A stretch of DNA of 64,000 nt from Gleditsia sinensis. Lineage: Eukaryota; Streptophyta; Magnoliopsida; Fabales; Fabaceae. Numbering within the stretch: the first letter of the stretch is position 1; each line of letters opens with the position of its first letter. The stretch lies in assembly GCA_037074535.1 (NCBI GenBank), contig CM073464.1:22083001-22147000 (forward strand), read 5' to 3'. Under the pieces are notes generated by a model, which was given only the letters and a program-made list of their open reading frames with translations, was not told the origin of the DNA and did no database searches. Made by a program: the position numbers and the translations under genes. Shown piece after piece: positions 43,080-57,100 of the stretch.

Positions 43080-43465
43080 GGGTCTGCACTCCATTTCTAT
43101 TTGTTAACCTTATTCGTGCCCTCATCATTCCATCTCTCTTGAAAATGATTTTTTCCTCAAATCAATAACATTGAAAGTGGCACTAACATATTGTATTCAT
43201 TGTGCAAATCCAACTTGTATTCATTGTCATTGATGCATCCAAGGACTTGAAAAGGATGATCTACTATTGGAAGTAACATAGAATGCCTTTGTGACAAAAA
43301 TCTTTATTTTCTCATATGTAACTAAACCCAATCTCCAGGTTCAAACACCAGTTTGTGAAGCCCTTTGTTGGCTAGTTTTGCATATTGTTCCATTCTTTGC
43401 TCAATGTTGAGTTTTGCTTTCTCATGTATATGCTCAACAAATTCAGCCGTTTTCTTTACATCTTA
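43080..43465 (-). pseudogene. Integrase C-terminus of element G
   Basis: Minus strand: KTAEFVEHIHEKAKLNIEQR, QYAKLANKGLHKL, FEPGDWVWLHMRK, then a stop, RFLSQRHSMLLPIVDHPFQV. This is the standard gypsy integrase tail with the W-V/L-H module. It ends near 43140 with a decayed NPF..RG.DE-type terminus. Upstream it is cut off at about 43465 by an unclassified insertion. Confidence 0.72.
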
Positions 43466-44417
43466 GTTATCACGTTTAAACAAAGATAATGACATTAAAT
43501 CAAATGTAGTTTAAAGGATTAAAACCATAATGATATGTGTAACATCCTCAAAACTTCTATTTAATAAATACTAAATGAAAATATTCTTGAATAATTAGAA
43601 AGAGATGATTAAAATGAATTGAAGGGGGGAATGCATAAAAAAATATTCAATAAAATTGTATAAGTTCATAATTCAAACAAAATGAAGGGAGAATGAATAT
43701 GAGATGAATTTTGGGACCTAATAGGAGATAAATTGGTCCTAATATACTCAACAAAAATACTTTTATAAATAATATATGAGTTAGAATTTTTGGAAAAGCA
43801 TGGGAAACATAAAAGAAAAATTTTGGAATAATTAAGTGTAGAAGCTTATAAAGAGAGTCATACAATATGGTATACATAAATTCAAGAATTTCTCCTCACT
43901 AATTCCATCCTAATTAAAAATTAGATGGCATAGGGTGAAATTGGATCACATAAATAAGCTATAAAAATTAAATGACGAAGAGAAGGAATTAAGGGAAAAC
44001 CTGAAATAAAGAATTAAATAGAATGTAGCAATAAATCATTTTAAAATATTAATACAAGTATTCCTTGCTCCCCAAGCTTAATTAGGATGAAGTGTCACGG
44101 CCAAGGAGGGAGGCTTGGCGGATGATTTCTAGCCAAGTGATTTAAGCACATGCTGAATTAAATTTACAAGCACATGGTGACACATATACAAGGTTAAATG
44201 AGGGATTAATCTATATAATCATTGCATACTAATAAAATATTAACTTTTTCCCATTCCTTGTTCATTAATTCAGTCAACAAGGAGAGCTTAAGGGCTGGAG
44301 AAGTTTGGCCAGCTTGAACTAGTTTAGAAACCAAAAAACAGCAACACAACAGTAAGCAGAAACACCTAATGCCAATGAGAAGGAAGGGGAAAGAAGAAGG
44401 AGAAGTTGCTTTCCAAG

Positions 44418-44596
44418 GTAAGGTATTCTTCTCCTACTCTTATCCTTCATCTTCCTCCTTCATTTTGGTAAAATTCTGGGCTGATTTTCATGGTGTTGGA
44501 TGCCTAAACATAGAGCAAAAAAATCATTGTTTGGAGTTCAAGAGAGTGGGAGATAGGAGGAGCAATAACCTAGGAGTTTTAGAGGACTTTTTTTAG
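44418..44596 (+). other. Intron-like 179-nt segment in LTR F
   Basis: Starts GTAAGGTATTC after CCAAG and ends GACTTTTTTTAG, directly before GTAAGTTTAAC. Its interior is not similar to the S1 segment, yet position, length and boundary motifs are the same. The T-rich end gives a good 3' splice site. Confidence 0.6.
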
Positions 44597-45391
44597 GTAA
44601 GTTTAACAATAAAACTCTTTCAAAAAATTGGAATTTTGTGGTTGAAAATCTTTTGTAAGTTGACCAAAATTGTTGAGAAAATTTTGTGCAAAATTAGTGC
44701 TATATGTATGCTTATCTATGTATGCATGTATCGTGAGTTTTATGGTTGCAATATGTGTAGGTTTGATGGAGATAATTGCATGGAATTGGCTGGATTTTAT
44801 GGGCCAATTTTGAAGGCAAAAATGGAGTGCTAAGTCCATTATACAATCAAGCATAAAGAAGGAAATTTGGGAAAATTTTCAGGTAAAGGAAGTGGTAGTG
44901 AAACTTTGACAACATAATGTGAAAATATGATGTTTAGGAAAACATATGCTGGCCGAAATGTTTGTGCTTTAAATGATGAATTTGTGTCATATTTTTAGGT
45001 GTTAAAGGAAGCATAACATTAAGAGGAAATGAAGGTATAAGGTACGTTGGGTTAGGAGTAGCTGAATAGGTGAACCTGGAAGTAGGAAATGAGCGTAATA
45101 AAATTAGGATGAAGGTGCAAAGTAGACATAGACTAAAAAAATTGAAAGAAATATTATAGTCATAATCATTTCAAATATAATTACCTAATATAATGAAAGA
45201 AAAAGGGAAGGTGGATAAGATATAATGAATATAATTTTTAGATGAGTATGGAAATACAGAAAAGGTTTTAGTACAAAGAATGGAAGATGATGAATTTAAG
45301 GAAAATGTAATTGTAAGTGTAATAGAAACAAATTAAATGGAATTTACAATAAAACAATTAATAAAAGGATTAGGCTAATCAAGGGTGAGTA

Positions 45392-45392
<1 letters not shown>

Positions 45393-45441
<49 letters not shown>
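45393..45441. repeat. (TA)n microsatellite in F
   Basis: About 24 uninterrupted TA repeats. Confidence 0.95.
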
Positions 45442-45446
<5 letters not shown>

Positions 45447-45705
45447 TGATTTAAATCAACAAGTTAAAGTAAGAAAAGAAAGGAAAGCTAAAAATGGGAG
45501 AAATTAGGAATTTAATTGGGATTTAATTTGAAATAAATGAAAGAAGGGAAATATTAGGATTAAAATGTAATGTTAGTTGAAGTTGGAATTTTAAAATATA
45601 TCAATTAGAATTAATAAGAGTTATGGCCATTCTAGTGTAATTAATCTCTTTCTCTTATACATATTGTATGTATGCATTTTCTTGAAATCTATGGCATATG
45701 GAAAT

Positions 45706-48700
45706 TGTAACATCCCTAATTCCGTTTCATGTATTAATAAAAGTACAAAAGTATTCAAAGTAACATTCCTAATTTCGTTTCCTTTATGGATAAACATACA
45801 TAAATATTTAAGGAAATAAAATTTATTAGACAATTTTTAGATACCTAAGGAAATATAATCCTTAGAAATTTTTCAACTTACGTGTATGCATAGAAATGTT
45901 CTAACATTAATAGAATAGGTAAAGAGAGAAAACCTAAGAGAAAATATTAGAAATAAAAATGCCAAAGAAAGTTGAAATTTTTGGATAAGGAAGATAAATT
46001 TTTGTGAACTAAGTAAAGGTCTTAAAATTTTAAGAAGATTGGATTAGGGTAATTTTTCCTAATTTAAGAGTTAAAGTTACTAAGTTTAGTATTGGGCTTT
46101 CACTTATGGATAATTCATATAGAGGTTTTCCACTTAACATAATTTTTTTAGCAAGCCCATTGGATAACCTAAGCAAGAAATAAAACATAGACTTGGACTA
46201 GGTTATAGAAATTAGACCGGTAGCCCAAAAATCATGAAAATGTGACCAAGCCCATTATGAAATGTAGAATTTTCACCAAAGTAAAGAAAATGGACAAGAG
46301 TGAGCCCAAATCCAATAGGAAAAATAAAAATAAAAATAAAAATAAAGTGATAAGATAATGGTGTAATCAAGATTAGGTGAAATGGCATTAAGACAAAAAT
46401 TTAGCAAGTGGTATGATAATACAAGGCTTTAGGACAAAACATATATATCATACACTCATAATTTTAGCAAGTGGTATGATAATACATAGTATTAGGACAA
46501 AATATTTCAATCCCACACAAATAATTTCAATCAAATAATGGAGATTGAAGGGCTAGAAATTTTCCACTTTAAAAGGCAAACCTATCATAATTTTTTAAGA
46601 GAAAAGAAAAAGTAAATGAATCCCTAAATCAAAGGGATCATGTCCCATATCTTAAGAACATATTATCATAATTTTCAAAATACAAATCTCCTTTTCCTAT
46701 GCATATCTTGACTAAGGAAGAGGAAGACAAGAACATAAGTTGTTTGTTTTCTAAAAATTCAACCAAGTGTAACCTAATTGTGATAAGGTAGACCCATGAT
46801 CATGAAAGGTGAATTATTTGGTGGTCTATATAAGAAAACCCACCCTTACAACATTAGAATTTCGTCCAAGTGAGGCAGAGGAAAAATAGAAGTAAGGTAG
46901 AGTGAGGAAAGGAGAGGAAGAAAGGAAGAAAGAGGAAGGAGAAGTCTAGGGGACTAAGTGCTCCAGGTAAGTTTAACAATATTTATTTTTGAAGAAAAGT
47001 TTTGAAACTTGTAATATTTATATGGGATTTTGATCTTAGAACTTAGATGATTGGTCATGGATGTTGCTATATCATGTTACATATTATGTATGTTTGAATA
47101 TTTAGGTTGGTGTAGATAGTTCTGCATGGGTATGTCTATGGTTGGCAGAATTTAAGCTTTTGTCTTTTAATTTCTGGGAACATTCTATAGGGAATCTAAA
47201 CAAATAGTTAACATAAAAAATGTAGATTTATGTCTCACGGATTTTTAGCCACTGGAATCATTCAATTTAGAGTTCATATGAGGTAGATATGTTCCGATTA
47301 GTAAACAAATGTCAAACAATGGTTAATCAGGGAAGAATATGTTAGCATAGCTTCGGTGTTTTAATTTCTGGGAACATTATATAAAGAATTAAAATAAATG
47401 GTTAACATATGAATTATAGATATATGTGTCACGGATTTTTAGCCACTAGAATAATTCAATTTAGAGTTCATATGAGGTAGATATTGTCTGATTATTAAAC
47501 AAAGGTCAGAAAATGGTTAATCAGGGAAGAATATGTTAGGATAGCTTTGGTGTTTTAATTTTTGAGAACATTCTATAACGAATTAAAATAAATTGTTGAC
47601 ATATGAATTATATATATATGTGTCACGGATCTTTAGCCACTAGAATCACTTAATTTGAAATTCTGATGAGGGAGATATGGATAGATTAGTAGGTAGAGGT
47701 CAGAACCTACCCCAGAAGAAATAACATGTACTTTGAGGGAGTAATATCACCATAATATCTTACTATTTCGTTCAACTGTTCAACATAATAGTTTTAGATA
47801 ATTGTTTTATCTTTAAATTAACACCAAGATCCCCTAAATCGGAGTTAAACTGAGGGAGTTATCCTCTGATTAGTAAAAGAAGGTCAGATAGGATGAAAAG
47901 TTGCATCAAGAAAATAAAGGAATAAAATAAATATTTAAAAAAGAAGAAGAATTTTATAAATGAAAATAATAAATGACTAGTATATGCTATAGCCATTGCC
48001 AATGCATGAACTTCTTACCATTCTAAGTGTGTAATTTTGACATGAAAATATTTTGATGAAACATTATGGTATGTGAGTATAATGAACATACTTGTTATTG
48101 CAAATCATATTTTTGGCTATTAATGTAAAAAGAAAAGAAATAAGCACGGTCACATAGCGATCCGTGTGGTGCACCAGTAGGGGACGCCCTACCAACGGTT
48201 TTGAATATGTTAATGAAAAAAGAAAGAGAATGTGTGCCATGTCGGACGGAGCGAGAAAAGCCCGTACCGGGGAGTAGAAAATACTCACCCTAACCGGAGT
48301 AGCTTGATATGAGAATAAATTGATAGTTATCATATGATATTCTAAAAATAATTAATTTTGTCATACATGTCATTATTGTACGATTCTCATGTGCATAGAT
48401 ATAGTGTATTCATGTGACCAAAGTTATTTACTGTAGTTTATACAGCTGAACATGACGTGATGAGCTATATTGATAATGATTTATTATTGAACTTACTGGG
48501 ATTTAATTCTCACTATATTTTCGTGTCATGTTCAGAAAAGTAGTTATGCAGATTTTTCTATAGCTCTAGCTTTTAGTGCACGTTGGATCGAGTTATTCTA
48601 TGATGGGCGGATCCTAAATAAAATGATTGTGGGCGAGTTGGCACAGATCTCGGTGAAGGTACAACCACCCGCACCCGAATCTCCAGAATTGGTCAACCAG

Positions 48701-48817
48701 AATAAATAAGATGTAGATATTTATGTGTTTGAAATGTTGTACTTACGTTTTGATTAATGATGTGTATGTGAAGTTTATATTGTATAATAATAAATAAAAT
48801 AAAATAAAGTTGTTACA
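45706..48817 (+). mobile_element. Solo LTR S4 (family S, short form, 3112 bp)
   Basis: Starts TGTAACATCCC, ends AAAGTTGTTACA. Flanks GAAAT (45701-45705) and AAAAT (48818-48822) look like a TSD with one mutation. TATA box 46826-46833, CTCCAG|GTAAGTTT near 46967, repeat units 47150-47700, GC-rich block 48145-48305. A second, diverged copy of the LTR start (AGTAACATTCC) lies about 55 bp inside. The short frame near 48540-48710 has stops. Confidence 0.88.
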
Positions 48818-49426
48818 AAAATGTTGCACTGATACATGCATAAATCACTTATTTTTGAGAAAATATTTGACATGCATAATATCAATAAAATCATTGTTCC
48901 GGAATAGTGAAATGATTTCAGAATGGCTGTGATATAAGAAATATCATATATTGGCCGTTTAAGAAAAAGAAAAGGATATATATATATTTGTACCCTAAAA
49001 AAAATAAACCCTACTTAAGGTGAGTCTTTGGCAGAGAGAAAGCTACAAGGAAAAGACTCTGTTATATGTGATTCTCTGATAGCTTGGTCATGTGCTTTAC
49101 CGTGTCTGTACTGAATAAGGGACGCCCTATTCACAGATGATATTGCTAGATATATCCAAATCGAGCTAGAAAGGCAAGAAAGTTCTTGGTGAATTTGTGC
49201 AATGATAACATATAAGTGAAAATGATATGAGCAACCAAGATATGAGAATTTTATAAAAAAAGTTATATGTGCCCCAGTGGGAGATGATTTGTGGGTACAA
49301 CCTAATGTTTGGAAATGTTGTGTAATGCATTTACATGACATTTTTGAATGATATTATGTCCATGAGATATGTATTAATGCCATATAGCTGATAAATTATG
49401 TAGTTTATACAACTAAAAATAGGACA

Positions 49427-49483
49427 ATATATACATATATGTATATACATATATATGTATATACATATATATACATATATATG

Positions 49484-49515
<32 letters not shown>

Positions 49516-49536
49516 TCTGTGTGTGTGTGTGTGTGT
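49427..49536. repeat. TA/TACA microsatellite followed by (GT)n in F
   Basis: Alternating ATATAC/ATATGT blocks pass into pure TA and then about nine GT repeats. Open frames across it are low-complexity. Confidence 0.95.
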
Positions 49537-50175
49537 TGAATTTCATTGGTATTTATTGTTGAACTTACTAGGAATTATATTCTCACTACTTTCCCTTGCT
49601 ATGTTCTGATAAAGATAGGTAGAGGATGCATATTTATCTAATGTCTGTGATGTTCATAAGCGATTAGGTAAAGCTGCCCTTTTTAGGGTATTTTCCTATT
49701 GTCTAGGGTTTGATTGTAGTTGAGGTACCCGTTGACGTGCCTCCACCCTCCCCTGTCTCACTGCAAGGGGAACTCGTTGATGGATGAGTTTATGTAGTTG
49801 TAGTATGATATTGTATATTATGTGACTGACTGACTATCTTTTTGGAATAGTAACCAAATACCTCATATTTTTATGCTATGGGTAGTATTCTAGTTACTAT
49901 TGCATGTATATAATTTTGCTAATCTAATGAAAGAATCACTAAATGCTAATGAGAAATATAAGTTTCTATGTCATTCTGATTTTTGTGTACTAATTATGAT
50001 TAAATATATGTATACCATTATTAAATATAATATATCCCCTGTTGCGCTAAGAGATAAAAAGAGAAAAGAGTAAAGGCTTCTGTAAAAGGTATTTTTAGCT
50101 GGATATATAGATATACATATATATACACAAAAAATTGTAAAATAATAGTGTATTAACTGGGGTCATTACAATATG

Positions 50176-50221
50176 AACCCACCTAACTCCTCAAAAACTA
50201 ATTTGTAAGGAGGGATTACGA

Positions 50222-50302
<81 letters not shown>

Positions 50303-50335
50303 CTCAAGACCTTCCTTACTAACCGATGTAGGACA
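50176..50335 (-). repeat. Unclassified insertion in element G integrase, with (TA)n
   Basis: On the minus strand it includes TCCTACATCGGTTAGTAAGG and GGAGTTAGGTGGGTTCATAT around a (TA)n tract at 50225-50300. The CTACATCGGTTAG and GAGTTAGG motifs are familiar from short plant repeats, but I cannot name the family. Together with 43466-43537 on the other side of F it forms one insert inside the integrase gene. Confidence 0.45.
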
Positions 50336-50660
50336 CATTAATAATATCCTTCAATAAAGTAGACAAAGTCATATTCACTATTTTAGTTTGACCATTAGTT
50401 TATAGGTTACAAGTCTAGAAAACATTAACCTAATTCCTAACTTACACCACAAAGTCTTTCAAAAGTAGTCAAGAACTTAGCATTTCTATCCAAAACAATT
50501 GCTCTAGGCATTCCATGTAATCTTACAACCTTTTTAAATAATAAATCAACAATATGTGAAATATCATCAGTTTTATGACATGGAAAAAAATGTGCAATCT
50601 TAGAAAATCTTTCCACAACCACAAAAATTAAATCTTTACCACATTTAGACCTAGATAAAC
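50336..50660 (-). pseudogene. Integrase core of element G
   Basis: Minus strand: VVERFSKIAHFFPCHKTDDI, VVRLHGMPRAIVLDRNAKFL, then TNGQTKIVNMTLSTLLKDI near 50340-50400. These are the core sections with the second catalytic Asp (DRNAKF, usually DRDxKF) and the QTDGQTE..NRTL region, where the key Glu region is altered. Stops break it near 50437. Confidence 0.72.
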
Positions 50661-51353
50661 CTCACACAAAGTTCATTAAAATATCAATCCAAGGATTGCT
50701 AGGAAAAGGAAGTGTTGTGTATAACCTAGAAGGTTGCACCCGATATTTGCTTGCCTACATGTGACAAATCTACCATTAATTCTCTCAACATTTCTTTCAT
50801 GTATAGCTAATAAAAATGTTATTGCAAAACAACTAGTGTTTCTACTACCCCAAAGTGTCCCATCAAACTTCCTCCATGAGATTCCCTTACCAACAAATCT
50901 CACATGGAATAATTTGGTACACACAACTTATTTTCACGAAACAATAATCCCTCATGTCTAAAATATGAACCATTGGTAGGTTCTCACAATTTCTATGATC
51001 TTCACTAAAGTCATGGTCTAAAGGATATCATTATTTAAAATTTTCAAAACCAAGCAACTTAGCATCAATAGTATAAATTAAAACATACCTTTGAGAAGAC
51101 TTATATAATATGTTTTCCTCACATTACTTATATCATATGACATATGGAAACATCTCAAATAATTCCACCCATCAATTAATGCCACTTGATCAACTTGTGT
51201 TGGCCCTTAAGATGTTTAAAAGACTTATAGTTAGTATAAATTACAAATTTCTTAAGCTAAAGATAGCGTTGCCATGTTTCTATGGCTCGAACCAACGCAT
51301 ATAATTCCTTATCAAAAGTAGGTTAGTTTAAGACTACCCTACCTAATTTTTCA

Positions 51354-52130
51354 CTAAAATAAGCAATTAGTCGTCCTCATTGCATAAGAACTACCCATTC
51401 CTAAAGCATCACATCCAATTTTAAACATTTTGGTAAAATCAAGTAAAGTAAAGGAGAATGGGTTAAATTTTCTGAGCGCCTTTTCTTGTTCTTCACCCCA
51501 TTTAGATCCAACGTTATTTTTAATGACTTTGATAAGTGGTGCAATGATGCTACTAAAGTCTTTCAAAGACCTCCTATAAAAACTAGCAAATCCATGGAAA
51601 TTTCATATATTACCTACACTCGTGGGACTTTACCATACTTGAATTACACGTATCTTCTCTTTATCAACCTACATCCCTTGTGCACTCATAACAAAACCAA
51701 TAAGCAAAAGCTTATATGTGCAAAAGGTGTACTTATTTAAGTTAATAGATAATGTCTCTTTTCTAAGCACATCTAAAATTTAATTTAAATGCACAACATG
51801 ATCATCCAAGTTTTTGCTACAAATGAGAATATCATAAAAATAAACAATAACAAATTTTCCTATGAAAGCATGCAAAATATGGTTCATCAATTGTGTGAAA
51901 TTACTTGTTACATTAGTTAATTCAAATGGCATAACGAACCACTCATTCAAAACATATTTCATTTTAAAAGTAGTTTTCCCTTCATCACCCTCCTTCATTC
52001 TTATTTAATGATACACACTGTTTAAATCAATCTTAGAAAATACACAAGCACCATACAACTCATCTAACATATAATCTAAGTGAAGAATAGGATAAAAATA
52101 TTTTACAGTTATATTCTTGATTGCTTAGCA
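51354..52130 (-). pseudogene. Reverse transcriptase and RNase H start of element G
   Basis: RT palm reads TTFKMKYVLNEWFVMPFELT, MNHILHAFIGKFVIVYFYDI and LICSKNLDDHVVHL. The catalytic YFDD is YFYD near 51830-51845, so the first active-site Asp is lost. The next part (51354-51566) reads KDFSSIIAPL and ALGMGSSYAM, the RT-RNase H junction. Fingers motifs near 52010-52130 are barely legible. Dead copy. Confidence 0.72.
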
Positions 52131-52286
52131 ATCAATGCACATTCTCCACATCCTATCCTTTTTAGGAACAAAAATTACCCAAATAATGAACGAACTCATA
52201 CTTTCTCGCATGTACCCCTTTTCCATCAATTCACTAACCTTCCTTTGTAGTTTATTTTTCTTCTTAGGATTGCTCCGAAAGGCTGG

Positions 52287-53041
52287 TCAGTTTAGAATGG
52301 TGGCACCAGGCATGAAAGAAATGTAAAGTTCAATCCCTCGAATAGGTGGTAAACCATATGGAATCTCCTCGGGAAAGACCTCATCAAACTCATGTAAAAG
52401 AGAAAAAACAAAACTAGGGAAAGATGCATCAGTTTTATTAGTGTTTAAAATTGCATCCTTGTACAAAAGTACAATCATTTGATGATTTAAAAAAATTCCA
52501 TTTTATTTCACTTGCTTTTGCATAGAACTTTTTTTTCTCTCTACTTTTCTCTAAATGGCCAAATATGTTCTCTTGTTTTCTCTCCCAATTTTCTTATTCT
52601 TTCTTTCTCTTTTCTCTCTTATTTTTACTCTCTTTCTTTTATCACTTTTTTTTGTAACCTTACTCGATCTTCATGAACTTTCTTTGGTGTCAAAGGAACT
52701 AGAATGATTGTCCTTTGATTAAGCATAAAAGAGTATTTTTTGGTGAAGACATCATGTTTAACATGCTGATCAAATTGCCATGGTAAGCCTAATAACAAGT
52801 GTCTAGCTTGCATCGACGCTACATCACACAAAACTTCATCTCCATATTTTTCAATGTGAAAGGAAACCAACACATCTATTTTCACCCTCATCTCACCATT
52901 ATCATTGAGCCATTGAAACTTGTAAGGTCGAAGGTGTTTAATTATTGGTAGCCCTAATTTCTCCATCATTATAGTACTAGCAACATTAATACAACTACCT
53001 CCATCAACGATCGTACTACATTCCTTGTTTTGCATGTACAC
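52287..53041 (-). pseudogene. Protease and RT lead-in of element G
   Basis: Open for 138 codons at 52625-53041: NKECSTIVDGGSCINVASTI (protease active site; D-G-G-S in place of D-S/T-G), YKFQWLNDNGEMRVKIDVLV, DEVLCDVASMQARHLLLGLP, WQFDQHVKHD. A second stretch (52287-52478) has EFDEVFPEEIPYGLPPIRGI, the lead-in to RT. The DGGSCTNVAS and LLLGRPWQFD signatures are typical of one gypsy group whose members also have the HKTDD integrase motif seen nearby. Confidence 0.78.
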
Positions 53042-53123
53042 CTAGAATGGAAGATATTATCTTACTACACGTCATCATCTTCTTTGACCTACACACTTAT
53101 AGCCCTCATTACAACCAACAATT

Positions 53124-53143
53124 TGTAACAACTCTATTTTTTT

Positions 53144-53220
<77 letters not shown>

Positions 53221-54179
53221 TTCCATAAAGTCATTACCTCTTTACTTACAATTACTTAACTCAAAATAATATTCAATTAATTTAACCAAGCATAATCAAG
53301 GTTTAAGGTCTACCATTAACACTAATACAATACTGAGTTCACATACACATCATTAAACAAAACGTACGTATAAAAAATCAAACACATAAATATTTACATC
53401 TTATTTATTCATGTTGACCAATTCTGGAGATACGGGTGCGGGTGGTTGCACCTTCACTGGGATTTTATCCAACTTGACCACAAACATCTTATTAGTTTCT
53501 AAGATTTGCCCAACATAGAGTAACTCGATCTAATGTGCACTAAAAGCTAGACCCAAAGAAAAATCTACATAACTAGTTTTCTGAATATGACATGGAAATA
53601 TAGTGAGAATTAAATCCCAGTAGGTTCAAAAATAAATCATAATTATCATCAATATAGTGAGATCTTACCCATTTCTTTTGCTTTGGTTGAAATTCTAACT
53701 TTCATGGAGGGCTTGGTCACATTTTCATAATTATTGGGCTATTGATCCAACTTCTATATTTTAGTCCAAGTCTATGTTTTATTTTTTGCTTGGGCTATCC
53801 AATTGGCTTGCTAAAAACTCATGTGAAGTGAAAAAACTCTATATGAAGTGTCCATAGGTCAAAGCTCAATGTATGGGTGGAGATGTTAAATTTGAGAATT
53901 CTAGCTCTTAAATTAAGAAAAATTACCCTAATCTAATTTTCTTGAAATTTTAAGACCTTTACTTACTTCCTAAAAATTTATCTTTCTTACCCAAGAATTT
54001 TCCCTCTCTTTATTATGTTATTTCTAATTTTTCCTATTAGGATTTCTTTCTTTACTTATTCCCTTAATGTTAGATACATTTTCTATGCATACACATATGG
54101 TGAAGAACTTCTAAGGATTATATTTCCTTAAATATCTAAAAATTGTCTAATAAATTTTATTTCATTACTAAATATTTAT
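53124..54179 (-). repeat. Element E 3' LTR, internally deleted
   Basis: Contains the LTR end (53124-53657, with a (TA)n tract at 53145-53216 and a decayed short frame reading KIPVKVQPPAPVSPELV) joined directly to the LTR start side (53665-54179). Compared with the C LTR the missing piece is roughly 37612-40360. The terminal TGTAACATCC and polypurine tract have also been lost at the inner end. Confidence 0.8.
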
Positions 54180-57100
54180 GTCGATATTTCTTCCACCTAA
54201 AAAAATGTCCCCAAAATTTTGAAAATTACCTAATAAGAACAATTGTAGATATTTCTTCCTTATGACTTCTTCCAGCTCCCAAATTAATTTTTCTGGAGAC
54301 AATCCTTCCCATAACACCTTAACCAAGGGAATAATTTTATTCCTCAATTGCTTCACGTCAGTGTCCAATATGGATGCTGGTACTAGCGAGTATGTCATGT
54401 TCTTCTTTATTTGGATTGGTTCATCTCGTATAACATGTGACAAATCAAGAAGATACTTCTAGAGCTGTGATACATGGAAAACATTATGTAGGTTGGACAA
54501 ATTAGTGGAAGGGCAACTTGATATGCTGACGTCCCCACTTTCCTCAGAATTTGGTAGGGTCCCAAAAATTGCGGACTTAACTTTCTAGTTTTGAGAGACT
54601 TACCAACTCCAGTAGTTGGGGAAAGTTTCAGAAATACATGGACTTCTTCCTCAAACTCCAGAGTTCTATGTCTTTTATCGTAATAACTTTTTTGCCGACT
54701 CTGAGCTATAAGTATTTTGTCTCGTATTATCCTGATTTATTCAGTGGTTTGTTGAACTAGATCAGGACCCAACAAGTTCTTTTCTCCTACCTCAAACCAA
54801 CATAGTGGAGATCGGCACTTCCTACCGTATAAATCTTCATGGGGATCATCTTAATAATAGAGTGATAGCTATTATTATAAGAAAACTCCACTAAAGGTAG
54901 GTACTTATCCTATCATTTACCTTGCTCTATCACACAGGCCCTCAACATATCTTCTAGGGTTCGAATGGTCCGTTCTTTCTACTCGTCAATATGAGGAATG
55001 TAGGTAGTACTAAACCGCAGCTAGGTTCCAAAATCTTCCTGCAATGCCTTCCAAAACCTCAACATAAACCTCATATCTCTATCAGAAACGATACTTAAGG
55101 GAATTACATATAGTCTAACTATTTCCTGAACGTATAAATGGGCCAATTTGTCCAGTAAATAGTTAATTTTTATAGGCAGAAAGTGAGCAGATTTAGTTAA
55201 ATTGTCAACTATTACCCAAATAGAGTCATATCCAATAGAAGTTTTAGGTTAGCCCACCACCACAACTTCCATCGAAATATTATTCCATTTCCATTTAAGG
55301 ATCTCAAGAGGTTGTAGAAATTCCGCTGGCTTTTGATGCTCTACCTTCACCTTCTGACAAATTAAACATTTTATCACAAACTCAGCAATTTCCTTTTTCA
55401 TCCCTACCACCAGTACATCTTTAAATCTTGATACATTTTAGTGAATCCAAGATGGACTGTGTACTTACTCTGATGTACCTCTTGCAAGATCTTAGTCCTC
55501 AACTCTTGTTCTTGAGGAACACAAACCCTTTCTTGATATATGATTACTCTATCTTTTGAGACAGAAAAATCATCTTATTCTTTGTGATCTTCTAAGTATT
55601 GGTCATGAGTTTGAGCCTCTTTAATCTTGGCTCTAAGATCAAACTCTGTATTCAACCTAGTGATGATTAACTTTTTGCAGTAAGAGTAGTTACCAGCTTT
55701 AAATTTTGAAACTCCTCTAGCATCTGCATCTCATACACCATCATCTGACCCATGTGCAGAGATTTTTTGACTTAAGGCATCAACTACAATATTTACCTTC
55801 CTTGGATGATACTTTATCTCAAACTTGTAGTCATTGAGAAATTCTACCCATCTTTGTTGCCTTATATTTAACTCCTTCTGATAAAAAAGGAACTTAAGAC
55901 TCTTATGATCACAGTATACTTCAAATGTTGCCCCATATAAATAGTGTCACTGAATCTTTAAGGCAAATACCACCGCTGCCAATTCAAGATCATGGGTTGG
56001 ATAATTTCCTTTATGGGGTCTTAGTTGTCTAGAGGCGTAAGCAATTACTCTTTTGTCTTGCATTAGCATAAACCCTAGCCCTTTCTTTGAAGAGTCACTA
56101 TACACTTCAAAATGTCTTGTGGGGTCTAGAATAATTAAAACAGGAGTTGTCAATCATGTCTTAAGCTCCTAGAAACTAGCTTCACATTGATTAGTCCATT
56201 TAAAAGGTCTTCCTTTCCTAGTCAATTTAGTCAATAACAAGGTTATACGAGAGAAGTATTGTATAAAACTTCCGTAGTATCCTGTCAAACCTAAGAAAAT
56301 TTTTACTTCTGTAACCGTCTTTGGTCTTTCCTACTGAATTACTGCTTCTGTCTTGCTAGGATCTATGGCCACCCCTCTATTGGAGATGACATGTCCAAGA
56401 AAATTCACCTCTGTTAGCCAAAATTCATACTTCTCCAATTTAGCATACAACTTTTTCTCTTTCAGCACTTGCAGCACGATTCAGAGATGTTGTTCATGTT
56501 CTTTCTCATTCTTAGAATATATCAAGATGTCATCAATGAACACCACCACAAATTGATCTAGGTAGGGTCAAAAAATGTAATTAATGTAATCCATGAAAAT
56601 TACAGGTACATTTGTCAACCCAAAGGACATTACGAGAAACTAATAGTGCCCATACCTAGTCTTGAAGGCTGATTTAATACATCCTCCTTCTTGATCTTAA
56701 TCTGATGGTATCCCAATTTCAAGTCAATTTTAGAAAAGATAGAGCCTCCCTTCAATTGATCCAATAAGTCATCTATCCTAGGGAGAGGGTACTTATTTTT
56801 TACAACCACCTTATTTAGCTGTCTATAATGTGTGCATAGTCTAAGGCTTCCATCTTTCTTCTTAACAAAAAATACAGGAGCTCCCCAAGGTGATACACTT
56901 GGTCTAATGAATTGCTTGCCTAACAATTCCTCCAATTTTTTCTTAAGTTCATATAGTTCCTACGAGGCCATTTTATAAGGTGCAATAGATATAGGCCTTA
57001 TCCCAGGTAGGAGATCAATAGAGAACTCTATCTCTTTCTTGGGAGGTAAGCTTCAGTTCAACTTCTAGGTTCGATAAACACAGGAGAATATAACCAAGTA

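Larger units (their letters stand above)
43538..50170 (+). mobile_element. Solo LTR F (third LTR family), containing S4
   Basis: Starts TGTAACATCCTC, ends GGGGTCATTACA; TSD ATATG at 43533-43537 and 50171-50175. About 3.5 kb after removing S4. TATA box CTATATAATC near 44212, GA-rich leader (44368-44408), CCAAG|GTAAGG at 44417/44418, a 179-nt intron-like segment and a second AG|GTAAGTTTAAC. Near the end TTCTCACTACTTTCCC and a VVEVPVDVPPPSPVS-coding scrap (about 49710-49770) match S-family features. No protein-coding internal region. Confidence 0.9.

Noticed and set aside
43647..43877. Frame in F LTR near its start, and others at 44369-44854
   Set aside because: Non-conserved, AT-rich or purine-leader translation within a solo LTR.
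49331..49546. Tyr/Ile-rich frames across TA repeats (also 53047-53259 and 57604-57864)
   Set aside because: Pure microsatellite translation.
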